From Opisthorchis felineus (lineage: Eukaryota; Platyhelminthes; Trematoda; Opisthorchiida; Opisthorchiidae), in contig SJOL01007565.1 of NCBI GenBank assembly GCA_004794785.1, positions 191,384 through 255,383 of the forward strand: a stretch of 64,000 nt of DNA, written 5' to 3'. The notes below the pieces were generated by a model. That model ran no database searches and had not been told where the DNA came from. It worked only from the letters and a program-made list of their open reading frames with translations. This document shows positions 48,384-59,670 of the stretch, piece by piece. The position numbers and the translations under genes are program-made. The stretch's first letter is position 1. Each line of letters opens with the position of its first letter.

Positions 48384-49235
48384 TTAGGGCAATGGTAAAT
48401 TGGGAGAGGTGCAGATTGTGAAGTAGTGGGCACCAGTGACATAACCTTTGTATCATCTCACGGTGCAGATCAACTTGCTGGCCAGTTTGTAGCTTCCACC
48501 GAAAGCACTAGGTACATTGAAATTTTGTGTGTTCAGATGGTCAACTTCCTTGTTCGTTCAGAAATCAGAGTGTGTGCAAGTTGGAAGGCAAACGGTTTGC
48601 GAATTTACGCCAACCCGTTGAATTAGATTTAATAGCTGCTTCTGAATATCTGCATCTTGTGGTGAATAACGACCATTCAGGATGTTGAGAGGCTTAAAGT
48701 TATCCTCCTTCACGGAGGTGAGCTTAAAGTCTCTACTTTTTTTCTTGAGTAGACCGACATACTTGGAGTAATCCTCGGTAATTTTCTTGGTAACAATTAG
48801 TGATCAAGGATTTTTTTGTTTTGCATATTCTGGCCAGGATCTGTATGGTATCTGCAAAGCCAAAGTTATTGGACAGTTTGGTAGTTTCGAAAGATATAAA
48901 CTGCCGGGTTCATTAGCTGCAGCAACAGTTGAATTTCTTCATCCACTATATCCGCATATTTCTTAAGCAAAATTTTCGACACTCATCGAGAATTAGCGTT
49001 GAAACTACATTCAGCAACCTAGCTGGCAGTACTATTCACCGATGTACTGGGCATCAGAGTCGCAGTCAGCCACATTTACGTTTGTCTGAGCTGCTTCGCT
49101 TGCCGTAGTAAAGGTGCTTGTGGTTGTTAAATGTGAAACGGCTGCGTCGGCTTTCGCGAGTTGTTTGATTGCTAACATTATTGCACCAGGCTTTTTGGGC
49201 CTTGGCTTGCCGTTCCGTTCACTACGGTAAATCAT
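48384..49235 (-). pseudogene. Decayed coding sequence of unknown family behind its own promoter
   Basis: A true ATG at 49233-49235 opens a Lys/Thr/Ala-rich frame (MIYRSERNGKPRPKKPG) that stops with TAG at 49032-49034. The best coding signal then moves to another frame (KKYADIVDEEIQ, about 48935-48970). It returns to the first frame from about 48930, with clearly protein-like text such as YLSKLPNCPITLALQIPYRS, ITEDYSKYVGLLKKK and LNGRYSPQDADIQKQLLNLI. In-frame TGA codons at 48804-48806, 48558-48560 and 48453-48455 interrupt it, and TAA is at 48384-48386. About 280 codons in all. I do not recognise the family; an element gag-like protein or a decayed host gene are both possible. Confidence 0.55.
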
Positions 49236-49289
49236 TTGAAGCGCTAGCCCGAGACACCGCTTAATGGAAACAAAGATGCGGCAATCGTA

Positions 49290-49384
49290 TTTATATGGTG
49301 ATCACAAAAGTTTCCACAAGGTCGCAGTAGAATCCTCGTGATTGGACGAGGAGTACTGAACCACGAATATTTGATCCTGATTGG
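49290..49384 (-). promoter_or_regulatory. TATA and CCAAT boxes upstream of the decayed frame
   Basis: Read on the minus strand: CCAAT at 49380-49384 and 49341-49345, then TATAAA at 49290-49295 (context CCATATAAATACG). The ATG at 49235 is 55 bases after the TATA box. This is a textbook pol II core spacing, and it resembles the promoter part of family B. Confidence 0.5.
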
Positions 49385-49499
49385 CTCACAGCACGACAAA
49401 TCACGGCGTACCTGCGTATGGACTATAGCCGGCTCGGGACATCCATCCGATCGAAGTGACATTCACTTATTCAGAGTGGCTCACCAGCGGACACCCTAT

Positions 49500-50759
49500 T
49501 TTGTCCATTTGATGCTCTGCACTATACGATCAGCTTTGTTACGAGTCAGCCCCCTAAGGATAGTCCAAGTCAATTTGTAGAAATCAATCCAGAGTATATC
49601 GTTGCACGTATATTCTTGGTGCTGTTTTGTCCATTCTATTCCGGTAACGGTTACTATTTATCCAACTTGTGTAGGCAGTGGCAATAGTTGGAACGTCCAA
49701 GATTGACGTGTAGTGTGTTCAGTCAGCCGGTCTGCTAAGACAAAGGCGAGGTGTTCCTCCGAATCCAGATATTACCCTTCATTGTCGCACGCAAAGCCGC
49801 TCTGACCCACAGGTAGAGTGAATGTCGATGATACAAGGAAGTAAATAGACTTGAAGGGCTGTGCAATGCTCTCTGGGGCTGGTTTTGAGAGAAGATGAAT
49901 TGAGCTTGTCACGTGAGTGTGAGTAAGTTATGAAGTTGACTAGAGGCGGACACCTTAAACCAATGATTTTGTGGTACAAAATGAAGACTGGGAAACCCAG
50001 ATGTGTTACTAACTTGCTTGTGTTGCTAACTTGGCGGTGCTGTTCAGGATAGACGCGGTTTTGCTAACATAGTCCATTCTGTTCAAGAGAACCACACCGA
50101 CTCCCTTTCTGCGTTAAGCTTTTGCTATACTCCATCAATTATTTCAACTTCTTAGAGCTCATTTGCTCATAAGTGCCCTTCCTAACCAAACAGAGAATTC
50201 CAGCCACTTTTTTTCAGATATTTTCCGTCTGGCCAAAGCTTTCTGGACTAAGCAGAGAACACTGCGCTAGGTCTTGTATGATTTTAACTGGTACCATGCT
50301 GTGGAAGTACGCATGCTGACCAGTCCAAGCTGTTTCGCCGGAAGAACTTCCGGGTAGCTGGCCTCTTTGTGTTCTGCTGAAAGAAAAAGTAGTTTGCTTT
50401 ATGGTGGTTTCTTAGTGTGAACGTATCATAACCGCGAGATTGGATTTCTCGAAATCAACAGAGTAAATCGCAAATTAGTACATTTGGCCAACAGGATATT
50501 TTCCCTGTCTAGATCAATGTAGATGAAACGCGAAGGCATGCATTAAAACTATCCTGAAATTGACATGGAAATAAAAAGGTGACTATTATATATCTACCAA
50601 AACAGGGTAGATCTCTGGGAGTTTTTCAAACAGACTTCAAAATTGTTGCTATTTGCGACATGATTTTAATGACTATCTATCATCTATTCCACTGGCCTAA
50701 TGTGTAAGCTATCTGTCTCGGAACTCGGCCGTCTAATTTTCTACCTGTCTGTCTGCCTT
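49500..50759. other. No recognisable gene
   Basis: Nothing identifiable. Degenerate TCTA units begin near 50760. Confidence 0.4.
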
Positions 50760-50836
50760 TCCCTCGGCCCATTTATCTATCTAATCCATCTCTCTATCTA
50801 TCTATTTATTTCTCTATCTTTATCTATCTATCTTTA

Positions 50837-51343
<507 letters not shown>

Positions 51344-53624
51344 GCCATAGGATACCTGAGGATATGTTTAGTCATTCTGATGGTCGACCTTGACGGTTAA
51401 TTATTTGGCCCATTCTTTCATTGGTCAGCGTCCAGATGACCTTCGTGGTTGACCTTTACGATTCGCATCCTGTGACCTTTGTTCTGGTTTGTATGGTTGA
51501 CAGTCAGTGTCATCCTATTCGCCCCATAAAGCTGACGATCCCTTGTCCTTCTAGAGTGGCATATTTGGTTCCGAACAATTCATCAATAGTCGAGGTGGCG
51601 TCATTGGCAAGTAGAAGACTGACATTCTGTCGAATATGTTAAAACGCTGGCCATTCACGGACGTTCATCAAATGAAGCCTACGACAGATTCAACTTCAGT
51701 AGCGAAAGCGGCAAAAACACGATAAAACAAGTAAACAAGTGACACTACAGTGCTTCCAAAATGCAATTGTGCCACTGGATGTCACCTGAACGAAAACAGA
51801 TCCCAGTATCCCACAAATCAACTACCACGTTGAGGAAACTGATATAAAGACAAAGGGTCAAGAAACAACCCAGAGTACCGAATCGACCACATCAACAGAC
51901 AGGAATAGTATGTTAAAGAAAGCTGACCGAAACTGTCTATATGGATGGAAGAACGCAGTGCAACAATCGGAAAACATGATCCAATCTTCCTGGTCTATAT
52001 ATGCGAAAATGGAGAAGGACACAAGTTCATCCTAGAAAAAATGAAGGTTATGTAATTTTAAAATAGGCACCAAGCAAAGGATTTTCTGGAAATAAAGTGC
52101 TTCATTTCAGTCAACAAACTGGTATATAGAAATTGACCGTGGAATTTGTATGACCATATACCACCAAACTAACAATGAAATAAATATTCCGAAAATTCCC
52201 ATTAGGAACAGGAACAAAGATTGGTTGGCAAACATGTTCCCGGTTTGGTCTTTTCAAGTCCTACAGTTGCAAATGCTAAGGCAACAGCATTTGACATCAC
52301 GGTTGAAAGACAGCTCGCCTAAACTGGCCTTCCGTTCAAGGGCGATAGTGTCAGCTGACCTATTGAACACAGGGTTTTGTACCTGTTTGAACAAAGTTTT
52401 CCAGATCACAACACTCCGAACCTGGTTAGAAATCAATAGTATATTTTCCTTTGGTGTCAAGGATGTAGCTCCAGTACACGCCCAAAACATGCGCGTATAC
52501 CCATTTTCTTACTGCGATGTAGCGAATCTACTTGGACGTACGATGGGGCAACTCAAGCACAGAATGAAGGAACAGCCTTCCCTGGCTTGCTTCTGGAACT
52601 AGAAGGACGATAACCAGCTCTGTCGTACAAAATCTAGCATGTACGACGCGGTGAGTGATACTCAACCAAAGTTTCCGTATTGCTTAAAAGGCGTTTGTTA
52701 ATCAACCCAGATCGATACAGCACGGCACAACCGCCGGGTTTTTAAAACTATTGCCGTGCAACATCACGACCCGATTCTCTATTGGTGTAAACGCTATGTT
52801 CAAAAGATGTAATTGCCAACTCACCTCCAAGTACACATACACCCTGTACTGAACCCTATTTTCTCTCGCCTTTCTGTTTCACCTACACCATAAAATTAGT
52901 CTCACCCCGAGGAAGCATACAAACAACTATAGATGTTTCAGATGTTACTGGGAAGTTTAAAGGTGCAGTTGGGGTTGGAGAGGTCCAGTTCGTCAACAAA
53001 TCTTTGCGGACACAGCATTTGTTGATATAACTTTGCATAATTGCAAAATCCACGACGAGGGATCGCGAATAACCGGAATCTCTAAAAACAGGTCGGCAAC
53101 TGGCTTAGGTTGTGTGCTCAAATCCGCTCTGATACATCATCCTGTCTGGATTCAAAAACTGGAATTCATTCTGTTTCCGTTACGGGTGAAATATCCGTTG
53201 CAAATTCGGAGTCTTTGCATGCTGTCAACAAGTAATACTTGCACTGTGATGAACGGATACCCCTACATCCCGCTCATGTTTAAGGGAGCGAAATACTGAT
53301 CAGCTACCTATGAAGGGAAGAACGCCTTCAAGAGTGTACTTGATTGTTATCGAACGCGAACTAGCTGTCTACCAGCTATTAGACAAGAAAGTACATTTTT
53401 ATTTGCACAGAGTTTTTGAGAAATTAAACCTCCTAAAGCATCTTCCTGAGCGTTTCTGTACCAAACCACAAATAATAAACACCTCAGAATGACCCAAAAT
53501 CAAGTTTCCACCAAATGCAGTGAGGGAGCTTTAAACAACTTGACAACATGCTACTCACACGTTTCATCAGTAGCATATGAAGTTACTTCTACAGGGAAAA
53601 AGGATACAGGGACCATATCTCTTC
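51344..53624. other. No recognisable gene
   Basis: The overlapping frames at 52150-52602 (plus) and 52254-52490 (minus) have no known motif. The minus one looks mildly protein-like but is too short to call. Confidence 0.35.
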
Positions 53625-53700
53625 CAGTAATTTGTTATTGCTGGTGATTCCAGGCACGAATGAAACGGGTGCGCATTGCCTCGCGTCGTTTGAGTAATCG
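53625..53700 (+). mobile_element. Family H fragment, copy H9
   Basis: The 26-base core at 53641-53666 has CTGGTGA and GAAAC with degraded stem II (TTCC / GAA). It is followed by GGGTGCG and CATTGCCTC. The spacing to the G of stem III is kept. The flanks are too short to trace the rest of the repeat. Confidence 0.4.
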
Positions 53701-53778
53701 CCGGTTTTGGACTCAGAGGGTCATCCTACTTGACACTAATTTATGCGGGACCACGTAGCACGCACGTTTGTCTTCCCA

Positions 53779-54279
53779 TCAAATCGGGAGGGCGCTTGAA
53801 AGCAAAGCTTTCATTGATTCATTTGGTTTTTGACTCTTGTCTACATCAATGAATCCCACGATAGTGCAGCCCATGAATAAAGCACACGTGAAGCCTTGAA
53901 TTCTGCGGAATACTTCTGTTAGCCAGTTCTCTGTAAACGACGGTAATATCTGCTGAACATTCAAAACGCATAGCTTTTGCTTCATCGATGAACGCCGACT
54001 GTTCAGAAGTGCACGAGCTGTGTCCAAAGAGCTGATACGAAAATGGTTGCCGTCCTTAAATCCGTGTACTATGAAACGCGTCTCGTGGTGCTTGACCTCT
54101 TTCCCCTGGAGCATCGTCGGCTTTGAGAAGAACTAATACTTAATTATGCCCTGTTCGGACAAGGTTTGGCCAAAAGGCTTTTCACCGTTGACCCAGCTAA
54201 CGTACGGTGGGGACATGGAAAGACGATTCTCAAGCTCAGAGCGCACAAATGGCAAAATGTTTTTTCTCATTCCGGGTAG
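53779..54279 (-). pseudogene. Coding-like frame with one in-frame TAG, unknown family
   Basis: One minus-strand frame runs from about 54279 to a TGA at 53779-53781, about 166 codons, broken only by TAG at 54133-54135. Before the stop it reads [18 protein letters not shown], then [17 protein letters not shown] and SEQGIIKY. After it come [20 protein letters not shown] and [14 protein letters not shown] true ATG follows the TAG at 54112-54114. The [17 protein letters not shown] portion resembles the EQG-turn of FERM F1 lobes, but the rest does not confirm that. It could be a decayed gene, or an exon with an alternative start. Confidence 0.4.
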
Positions 54280-54544
54280 TTACTGAGTGGATTAGCCTTC
54301 CTCCAACGGTTGTGCACGCTCCTTCCGGTCCCCAGTTCAAAGCATTGTTAGACGCTTTTTAATAGGATTCCTCGCGCTGGCAAGCTTACTGCCCCGCGCT
54401 GAGGACTTAGAGAGCAGTGCTACACTCTTTTTTCGATTGTGCATTTCAGGTGAACTGCAGCCGTTGAACAACAGGATCAAAATCATCCCGGGAAACGTGG
54501 GCGTAATCCTCGGTCCTGTGTAGCAGTCCGTGAATCCGTGAATA

Positions 54545-54680
54545 GTGGTAACACGCTCACCTCTCATGTCACATATCCGAGGTTGAACCCCGGCGTTGAA
54601 AAGATGAGAAATGCTGATGGGCTCTAATAAGGGCGAAACCCAAGTCCATTGCTTCCCCGTCTCTTTGGCCGCTGCGCCGA
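54545..54680 (+). mobile_element. Family H SINE-like repeat, copy H10
   Basis: The B-box-like segment GAGGTTGAACCCC (54579-54591) is followed after about 15 bases by the ribozyme (54608-54652) and CATTGCTTCCCCG. The upstream part of the repeat is weak. Confidence 0.55.
54608..54652 (+). ncRNA. Hammerhead ribozyme candidate, 45-base layout (H10)
   Basis: Stem I is GAAAUG (54608-54613) with CAUUGC (54647-54652), five of six pairs. The first box is CTGATGG (A9 changed to G). Stem II is GCUCU / AGGGC, five pairs counting one G.U, with AAUA loop. GAAAC at 54635-54639 is exact. Stem III is A-U and C-G closed by CCAA. The cleavage dinucleotide is UC (54645-54646). Only one core base deviates. Confidence 0.62.
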
Positions 54681-55896
54681 AGGAGTACCATTCAAAGGAG
54701 AGTTACATAAATGTGCTGTTGAACTGCTGTCTCCAGTGTTGGTCCACTTTAGCTTTATTTATCGATTATTTTCCATGAAGGTGAAGAACAATGTGAATGA
54801 AGACACCTATGTGGTTTCAGTTTAACATCACTTCACATGCAAACGAATATTTGGTTTCTGTTGTTTTCAACCCACCGTTGAGTCAAAACGTGGAGGAACG
54901 GACACACTCAGAGCAATTTGAACACTGTGAAACAAACAGTAATGAATGCATTTCATCACCCTTAAGCCAAATAAAGAATGTCATGGTATGTTAGACAACA
55001 GCTCTCATCATATCGGTTTCTATCTAAGTGTTCAAACAATGATCAATATGAGGTACACCGCTGTTAGCATAAGGCTGCAATCTCATCACGACCTCCTTCG
55101 ATGTGCTTTCCTCCCTTAGAGTAATATGACTGTTAGATATTATACTGGGCAATTTTTTAGAATTGTTATAGAATTGTTATTCTTCTCAGAAACTTGTTTT
55201 TTAACTGTTTAATTTGTGACAAAGAATATTTTGAAAGAAACATGCCTATCGAGAATTCTACTCAGCCATAGTAAACTAGAATCTTGCCCCTATTGGGCTA
55301 ACAATAGCGGTGTTTCCTTAGCTTATATCCGCGTGGGCGCCGTGAATGTCCCTGCACTCCGATGCATACGAAGCACGTCTTATCCTAACTTCCAGTGGTT
55401 GTTATCTAATCAGTTGGAACATAAAGTTAACGGAGACCTGGTGATCACACCTAAATTATAAGCCTTAAGGAGGGCAAAATTGGTCATGGGTTGTCGAATA
55501 GCTTTCAGCAAGTTGAGGTTCTCTGCCGTGTATGTTAGTGCATGCTATAAACGCTGAACTAATCTATTCACATCAGTGGATTAGCAATACGATCACCGGA
55601 GGTTTGGAATACCAGGAAAGTAGAACATTCTCTTCTTGGTGTGGTGGTTCAGCGGAATTCGGAACTACGGATTCTCCTATTGTGTACTCTTTGAACCTCG
55701 CAATACCTGGTTTGGACTACCTGTTTGGCTGTTATCCACGCCACATGGCCTGTGATCTACATCCACAGGGATTCCCAGCTGGACCAAAAAAGACCTGCGA
55801 TCTTATATCGGCTTCGCGCTACCTTCGTTTCCTTGGCCCCCCCTGAAAAATCTCGCTGCTCAAAGAATTGCATATCCCAGCCCAATTACCTTAAAT
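54681..55896. other. No recognisable gene
   Basis: Frames of 81 and 104 codons at 55216 and 55532 show no motif. Confidence 0.35.
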
Positions 55897-56595
55897 ATGA
55901 CGTTCATAACGGGGCCAGTGTGTCTGGCAAGTATGTCAGGCCAGCGATGGCACGGCACAGCCATACCCAGTTTGTCAGCACACCCGCAACTACTCCCTTC
56001 CTACTCTCGACCGTACCGTCGTCCACCGGTTCCATTAACTGCAAATACGAACAAGCTCTTCACCTGGCTCCAGCCGCCCCCAGGACGCGTTCATTGCAAT
56101 CTGCTGAACCTTTCGTTCGGAGTTAACCATTTCGGTGGACTTTCAGTCTGTGCTCCCCACAAAGTCAATCATTTTCTGTACGGTTTGCATTCTGTCTTGT
56201 GTATTGTCACCAGCTCACTCTTCCAAGGAACTTTTATATCCGACTCCACAACAACAGCGACACCAATGAGGCTCTACAGTTTCACTATACACCATGATTC
56301 TGAGATTCCTGCTATCATTTATCCGCATTGCCAAACACCCCACTTCATCATCCCCACTTACGCTTTAAGTGACCCTGGCCATAAGCCCAACAGACAAGGC
56401 CACGAGGCCTCAGCGGTGGTTTTAGGTTTAGTTCAATTTGACCGGCTGGATGACGCCAACTCTGCGGCTTCACCAGATCCGATGTTCTGGTTCCTCATTT
56501 TCCGCAATTTGCACTTTTCTTGTCATGTGTCAATCAGGAAGCCGCTTGTCTTGCCCTCTCTAGTTTTGTTTTCGCCCGCCACCTTCAAATCGTAA
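55897..56595 (+). CDS. Hypothetical 232-codon open frame
   Basis: A true ATG opens a frame in a pyrimidine-rich stretch, rich in Pro, Ser, His and Leu (for example RPYRRPPVPL and FTWLQPPPGR). No domain, signal peptide or catalytic motif is recognised. The base bias itself lowers stop frequency here, so chance is a real alternative. An overlapping frame (55725-56126) is also open. Confidence 0.2.
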   Translation: MTFITGPVCLASMSGQRWHGTAIPSLSAHPQLLPSYSRPYRRPPVPLTANTNKLFTWLQPPPGRVHCNLLNLSFGVNHFGGLSVCAPHKVNHFLYGLHSVLCIVTSSLFQGTFISDSTTTATPMRLYSFTIHHDSEIPAIIYPHCQTPHFIIPTYALSDPGHKPNRQGHEASAVVLGLVQFDRLDDANSAASPDPMFWFLIFRNLHFSCHVSIRKPLVLPSLVLFSPATFKS

Positions 56596-57029
56596 AGATC
56601 TGAACTTGCTCGATATTTTCTCCAAAGAAGCAGTAGTGACTGTGCTTTCCTGCCCGTGCCGGGTTGGTGGTGACCACGTCTGCATCGGATAATGCCCACT
56701 GTTTATGACGCTGTCCCTGTTCCACGCAATCCTCTGTACCATAAAACCCCGCCAGTCATGCTTTTATTATGACTGCAACATTATGATCATGCCTGACGGT
56801 ATGTCACCCACCAGTTGGCAATAAACATTACTATAATACCTAGTAATGATTTGTCCTATCAAGAGCCGGAAATGATGTCACGTAATTCTTGATAAACGTT
56901 ACTTGGTCAAAAGAGGGCTTTCTCCCTGAATGGGAAAAAACTGGCTGCTCAAATTTCGGCTCCCCCATATTGCAAGAGGTCATTTACATAGGAGAGCACA
57001 TTACCAGTGACCTTATTAAATGGCATCAC

Positions 57030-57200
57030 TGGCAATGTTTTGGAATATAGGTAGCTCGGGTGCGCTGCTTGGTTGTTGGTCTGTTCGCCGAGCTTGGCAG
57101 TTGGATTGCAAACGTTTCATCACCAATCGAGGTGACATCATCAGTGCGGGGTTGAGTGGCATTACTCCCTGGATGGCTGGATTGTCCGTGGATTACAGTC
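57030..57200 (-). mobile_element. Family B repeat, copy B4
   Basis: The minus strand has CCACTCAACCCCGCA, the core (57114-57144), GTTTGCAATCCAACTG, CCAAGCTCGGCGAACAG and the tail CACCCGAGCTACC. It is the closest match to B1 downstream of the core. No TATA box is kept. Confidence 0.6.
57114..57144 (-). ncRNA. Hammerhead-like core, family B (B4)
   Basis: Exact CTGATGA and GAAAC boxes flank stem II GTCACC / GGTGAT with TCGATT loop. It is identical in length and core sequence to B3, which lies 20 kb away. Confidence 0.55.
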
Positions 57201-57471
57201 TGTCAACAGTAACTATAGTCACACCGGGAGCTGCTTGATTGGGACGCTGAAGTCGGAATGAAGACTCTGATCCTTTCTGTTTATGCGGAGCTACGTGAAC
57301 TCCCTGCTCCCATTTGCTTTCAGAAGTCTGTCGTAGTGACTGTTTGGGCTGAGGCCCTTTCACCTGCAAAAATGATGCTTTAGGATAAGTCGAAACATGG
57401 GGGATTTGACAGAAGTTCAAAACATTTCAGATCATCTTGAAAAACTTGCCGTTGAGATGCAGTTGTGAGTG

Positions 57472-58185
57472 ATGGGTCTTTTTTGCTGCAGGAAAATATC
57501 GACATTAAATTGTGTTATTAATCAACATGAAATTTTTGTAATCAGGAATTTAAACTATGAGAATCGTATTTTCCACCTACGGCGGAACTACGACCCACAT
57601 GATCTAGGCGCTAACATCAGCCGAAATGTTTTCGGAAGGTTTCTACATTTTGTTATTTGGGATGAAAATCGGAAACAAGTTATGTTATCACCAAATCAGC
57701 TACCAAGTACCCCTAGCTGTCACTCATTAGATCATGCGTCACAAACACTGAAATCACGTAACAATTCCTGTCCTACTTGCAAACTTAGCCGACAACATTT
57801 ACACTACAATTTCTCATCCATTTTTGTTTATGCGGCTACCACCTGCGTCACGGGCCAGGCGTACGAACTTCAACCACACCAGGTCAAGTTGTATTCATGT
57901 TTGTGCAATTATCAAACACGAATGGATACCCCTCTCTACACACAGCACACAATATATAGGCATGCAACTCGGCCCAACACATACACACACTCGCGCGCAC
58001 AGGACAGGAAGTCAGCCGAGCTTTACGGCCAACTACGGAACACGTGTAGCAGCTATACTGCGGAGAAGACACATCCCGCGTCCGGAAATTCACTAAGGAA
58101 CTCTCAACAGTTGTCCTCAAACGATAAGCCACTTTTTGGTTTATTCCCTTCTTGCATTGTATTTATTTTTATCAAGTGCACATAA
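57472..58185 (+). CDS. Hypothetical 237-codon open frame
   Basis: The first ATG is at 57472. The product is rich in His, Asn and Ser, with a low-complexity TYTHSRAQ segment from CA-repeat DNA. No domain is recognised. TAA at the end follows a hydrophobic FGLFPSCIVFIFIKC. An 82-codon frame overlaps on the other strand. This may be chance. Confidence 0.2.
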   Translation: MGLFCCRKISTLNCVINQHEIFVIRNLNYENRIFHLRRNYDPHDLGANISRNVFGRFLHFVIWDENRKQVMLSPNQLPSTPSCHSLDHASQTLKSRNNSCPTCKLSRQHLHYNFSSIFVYAATTCVTGQAYELQPHQVKLYSCLCNYQTRMDTPLYTQHTIYRHATRPNTYTHSRAQDRKSAELYGQLRNTCSSYTAEKTHPASGNSLRNSQQLSSNDKPLFGLFPSCIVFIFIKCT

Positions 58186-58779
58186 CTTTTGTAGTCATCA
58201 TCATTAATCCGGGAAAACAGACATTTGTTAGTGCTTGTCACCCTCTGATTACCAACCTTGTTACTTTACAACCAGATCACATACGATTGGTGAGCCCTGA
58301 TGGTGTGCGCAACAGTTGCCCTCTGATACCCACGAGCAGTCATCAAAAATTATTTGTTTCTATGCAGTAGTCGCAACGGTACTCACGTTTGACTACCTAC
58401 TGTCCCCTTCGTTTGACGATAAAGCTTACGATGACAGCACACACATAAATCCACTTACGTGGACTCTCAACAGTGTTGTTCACCGTGTTGCCAACCGTAC
58501 AGGAGCGTAATGAATCGCTTACTTGATTTTTCAGGCAGCCGGAAAAAAACGGACAACTCCCTTCATTGACATATATTGATTTTGCGGAAGGGTGGGATGG
58601 TGTATCCTTAGCTGGCAAAGTTAATCAGGAATGTTATAAACTTCTCGTGTCATCTTGGTAGCGCTGGCTATCTCGCTACAATTTCAGCACAAATCTAGTT
58701 TCACTTAAAGGGCGAAACCACAATTCAAAATTACAAAAACTACTGAGAAAACTATAAGTAGCTAATAAAAGAAAACTTA

Positions 58780-59010
58780 CCCAATGAGTGAAATTCACAT
58801 CCGAGAAGTCCTCACTCAAAGGGACACTGAACGCTTGTGTCCACGTGATGTGTCTTCCTTTATTGAAGGATGAGCGGCGTTATATCCTATCTGCGAGTTA
58901 CTCACACTTCTGATGAGCTGCTGCTGGCTGAACGGTCAAGTGCTGAAGCTACTAACTGGGAGGTCGCGAGTCCCAGGATTTCCGGTGTTTCGTAAGGTGT
59001 TGGTGAAACA
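58780..59010 (+). mobile_element. Family H repeat lacking the ribozyme, copy H11
   Basis: It has GTGAAATTCACATCCGAGAA, CACGTGATGTGTC, TTATTGAAGGATGAG, CTCACACTTCTGATGAGC, GCTGGCTGAACGGTCAAG and GGGAGGTCGCGAGTCCC. It aligns with H7 up to the B-box region and ends before the core. Confidence 0.6.
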
Positions 59011-59499
59011 GCTGCGTTTACAGGAAGGAACCCCAATTAAAATGCCTGACCATTGTTCTCAAAAGCATTCTTCGCCGATATATATGTGTATAAACTGAAA
59101 ATAAAGTGTGCAGTGTTGGAGCGAGAAAATACATAATGAGCTTAAACATTGTGCGGAAAAACATTTCTAGGCGAAATCTTCGAAATATACTGAATCTGAA
59201 GAAACTAAAAGCCTCTCTCCACTCCTCATATTGGGGAAACAGGTTCGTTACCGCAACATGTAAACTTCTTAATTGATATGTCGTCTTGAAAGTGAAATCA
59301 AAATTTGCTGAAAATCCAAAATGTGGTTTCATCACGAGACTAGCAGCAGTTGCGAACCCACAGTCTCTTGGCTAGCAGTTTGGACATCTAATCAGAACAG
59401 TGCCAGCTGGCCATTCATCATGCATGCCCAGACGCAAGTGATTTATGACGGAGGTTTGGACCTGCACCCGTTGTTTCAAATCAGTTCATTGCCTGACTG

Positions 59500-59670
59500 A
59501 AAGGTTTCCGGAAGTTTGTGAGGACAGGTTTGCTGTTCTTTTGAAATGCAGTGCTGAAGCATACTGAAGTGGATGATAAAATATCTGTACGATGTTTGTC
59601 ACATTTTCCGCGTAGACTGGCTTCAGGACTCACATGACGAAATCCCAGCTGGAGAAATCCCAATTTTTTC
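59500..59670 (+). mobile_element. Family H 3' fragment, copy H12
   Basis: GAAATGCAGTGCTGAAGC, then GTAGACTGGCTTCAGG and CATGACGAAATCCCAGCTG, match the 3' half of H1. The ribozyme boxes are lost. Confidence 0.4.

Noticed and set aside
48384..49235. Nuclear copy of mitochondrial DNA (TGA reads as Trp in flatworm mitochondria)
   Set aside because: The text is Lys-rich and soluble, unlike any mitochondrial protein; it also has a nuclear-type promoter.
52254..52490. Minus-strand frame with FNRSADTIALERKASLGE
   Set aside because: Mildly protein-like but short, overlaps a 150-codon plus-strand frame, and matches no family I know.
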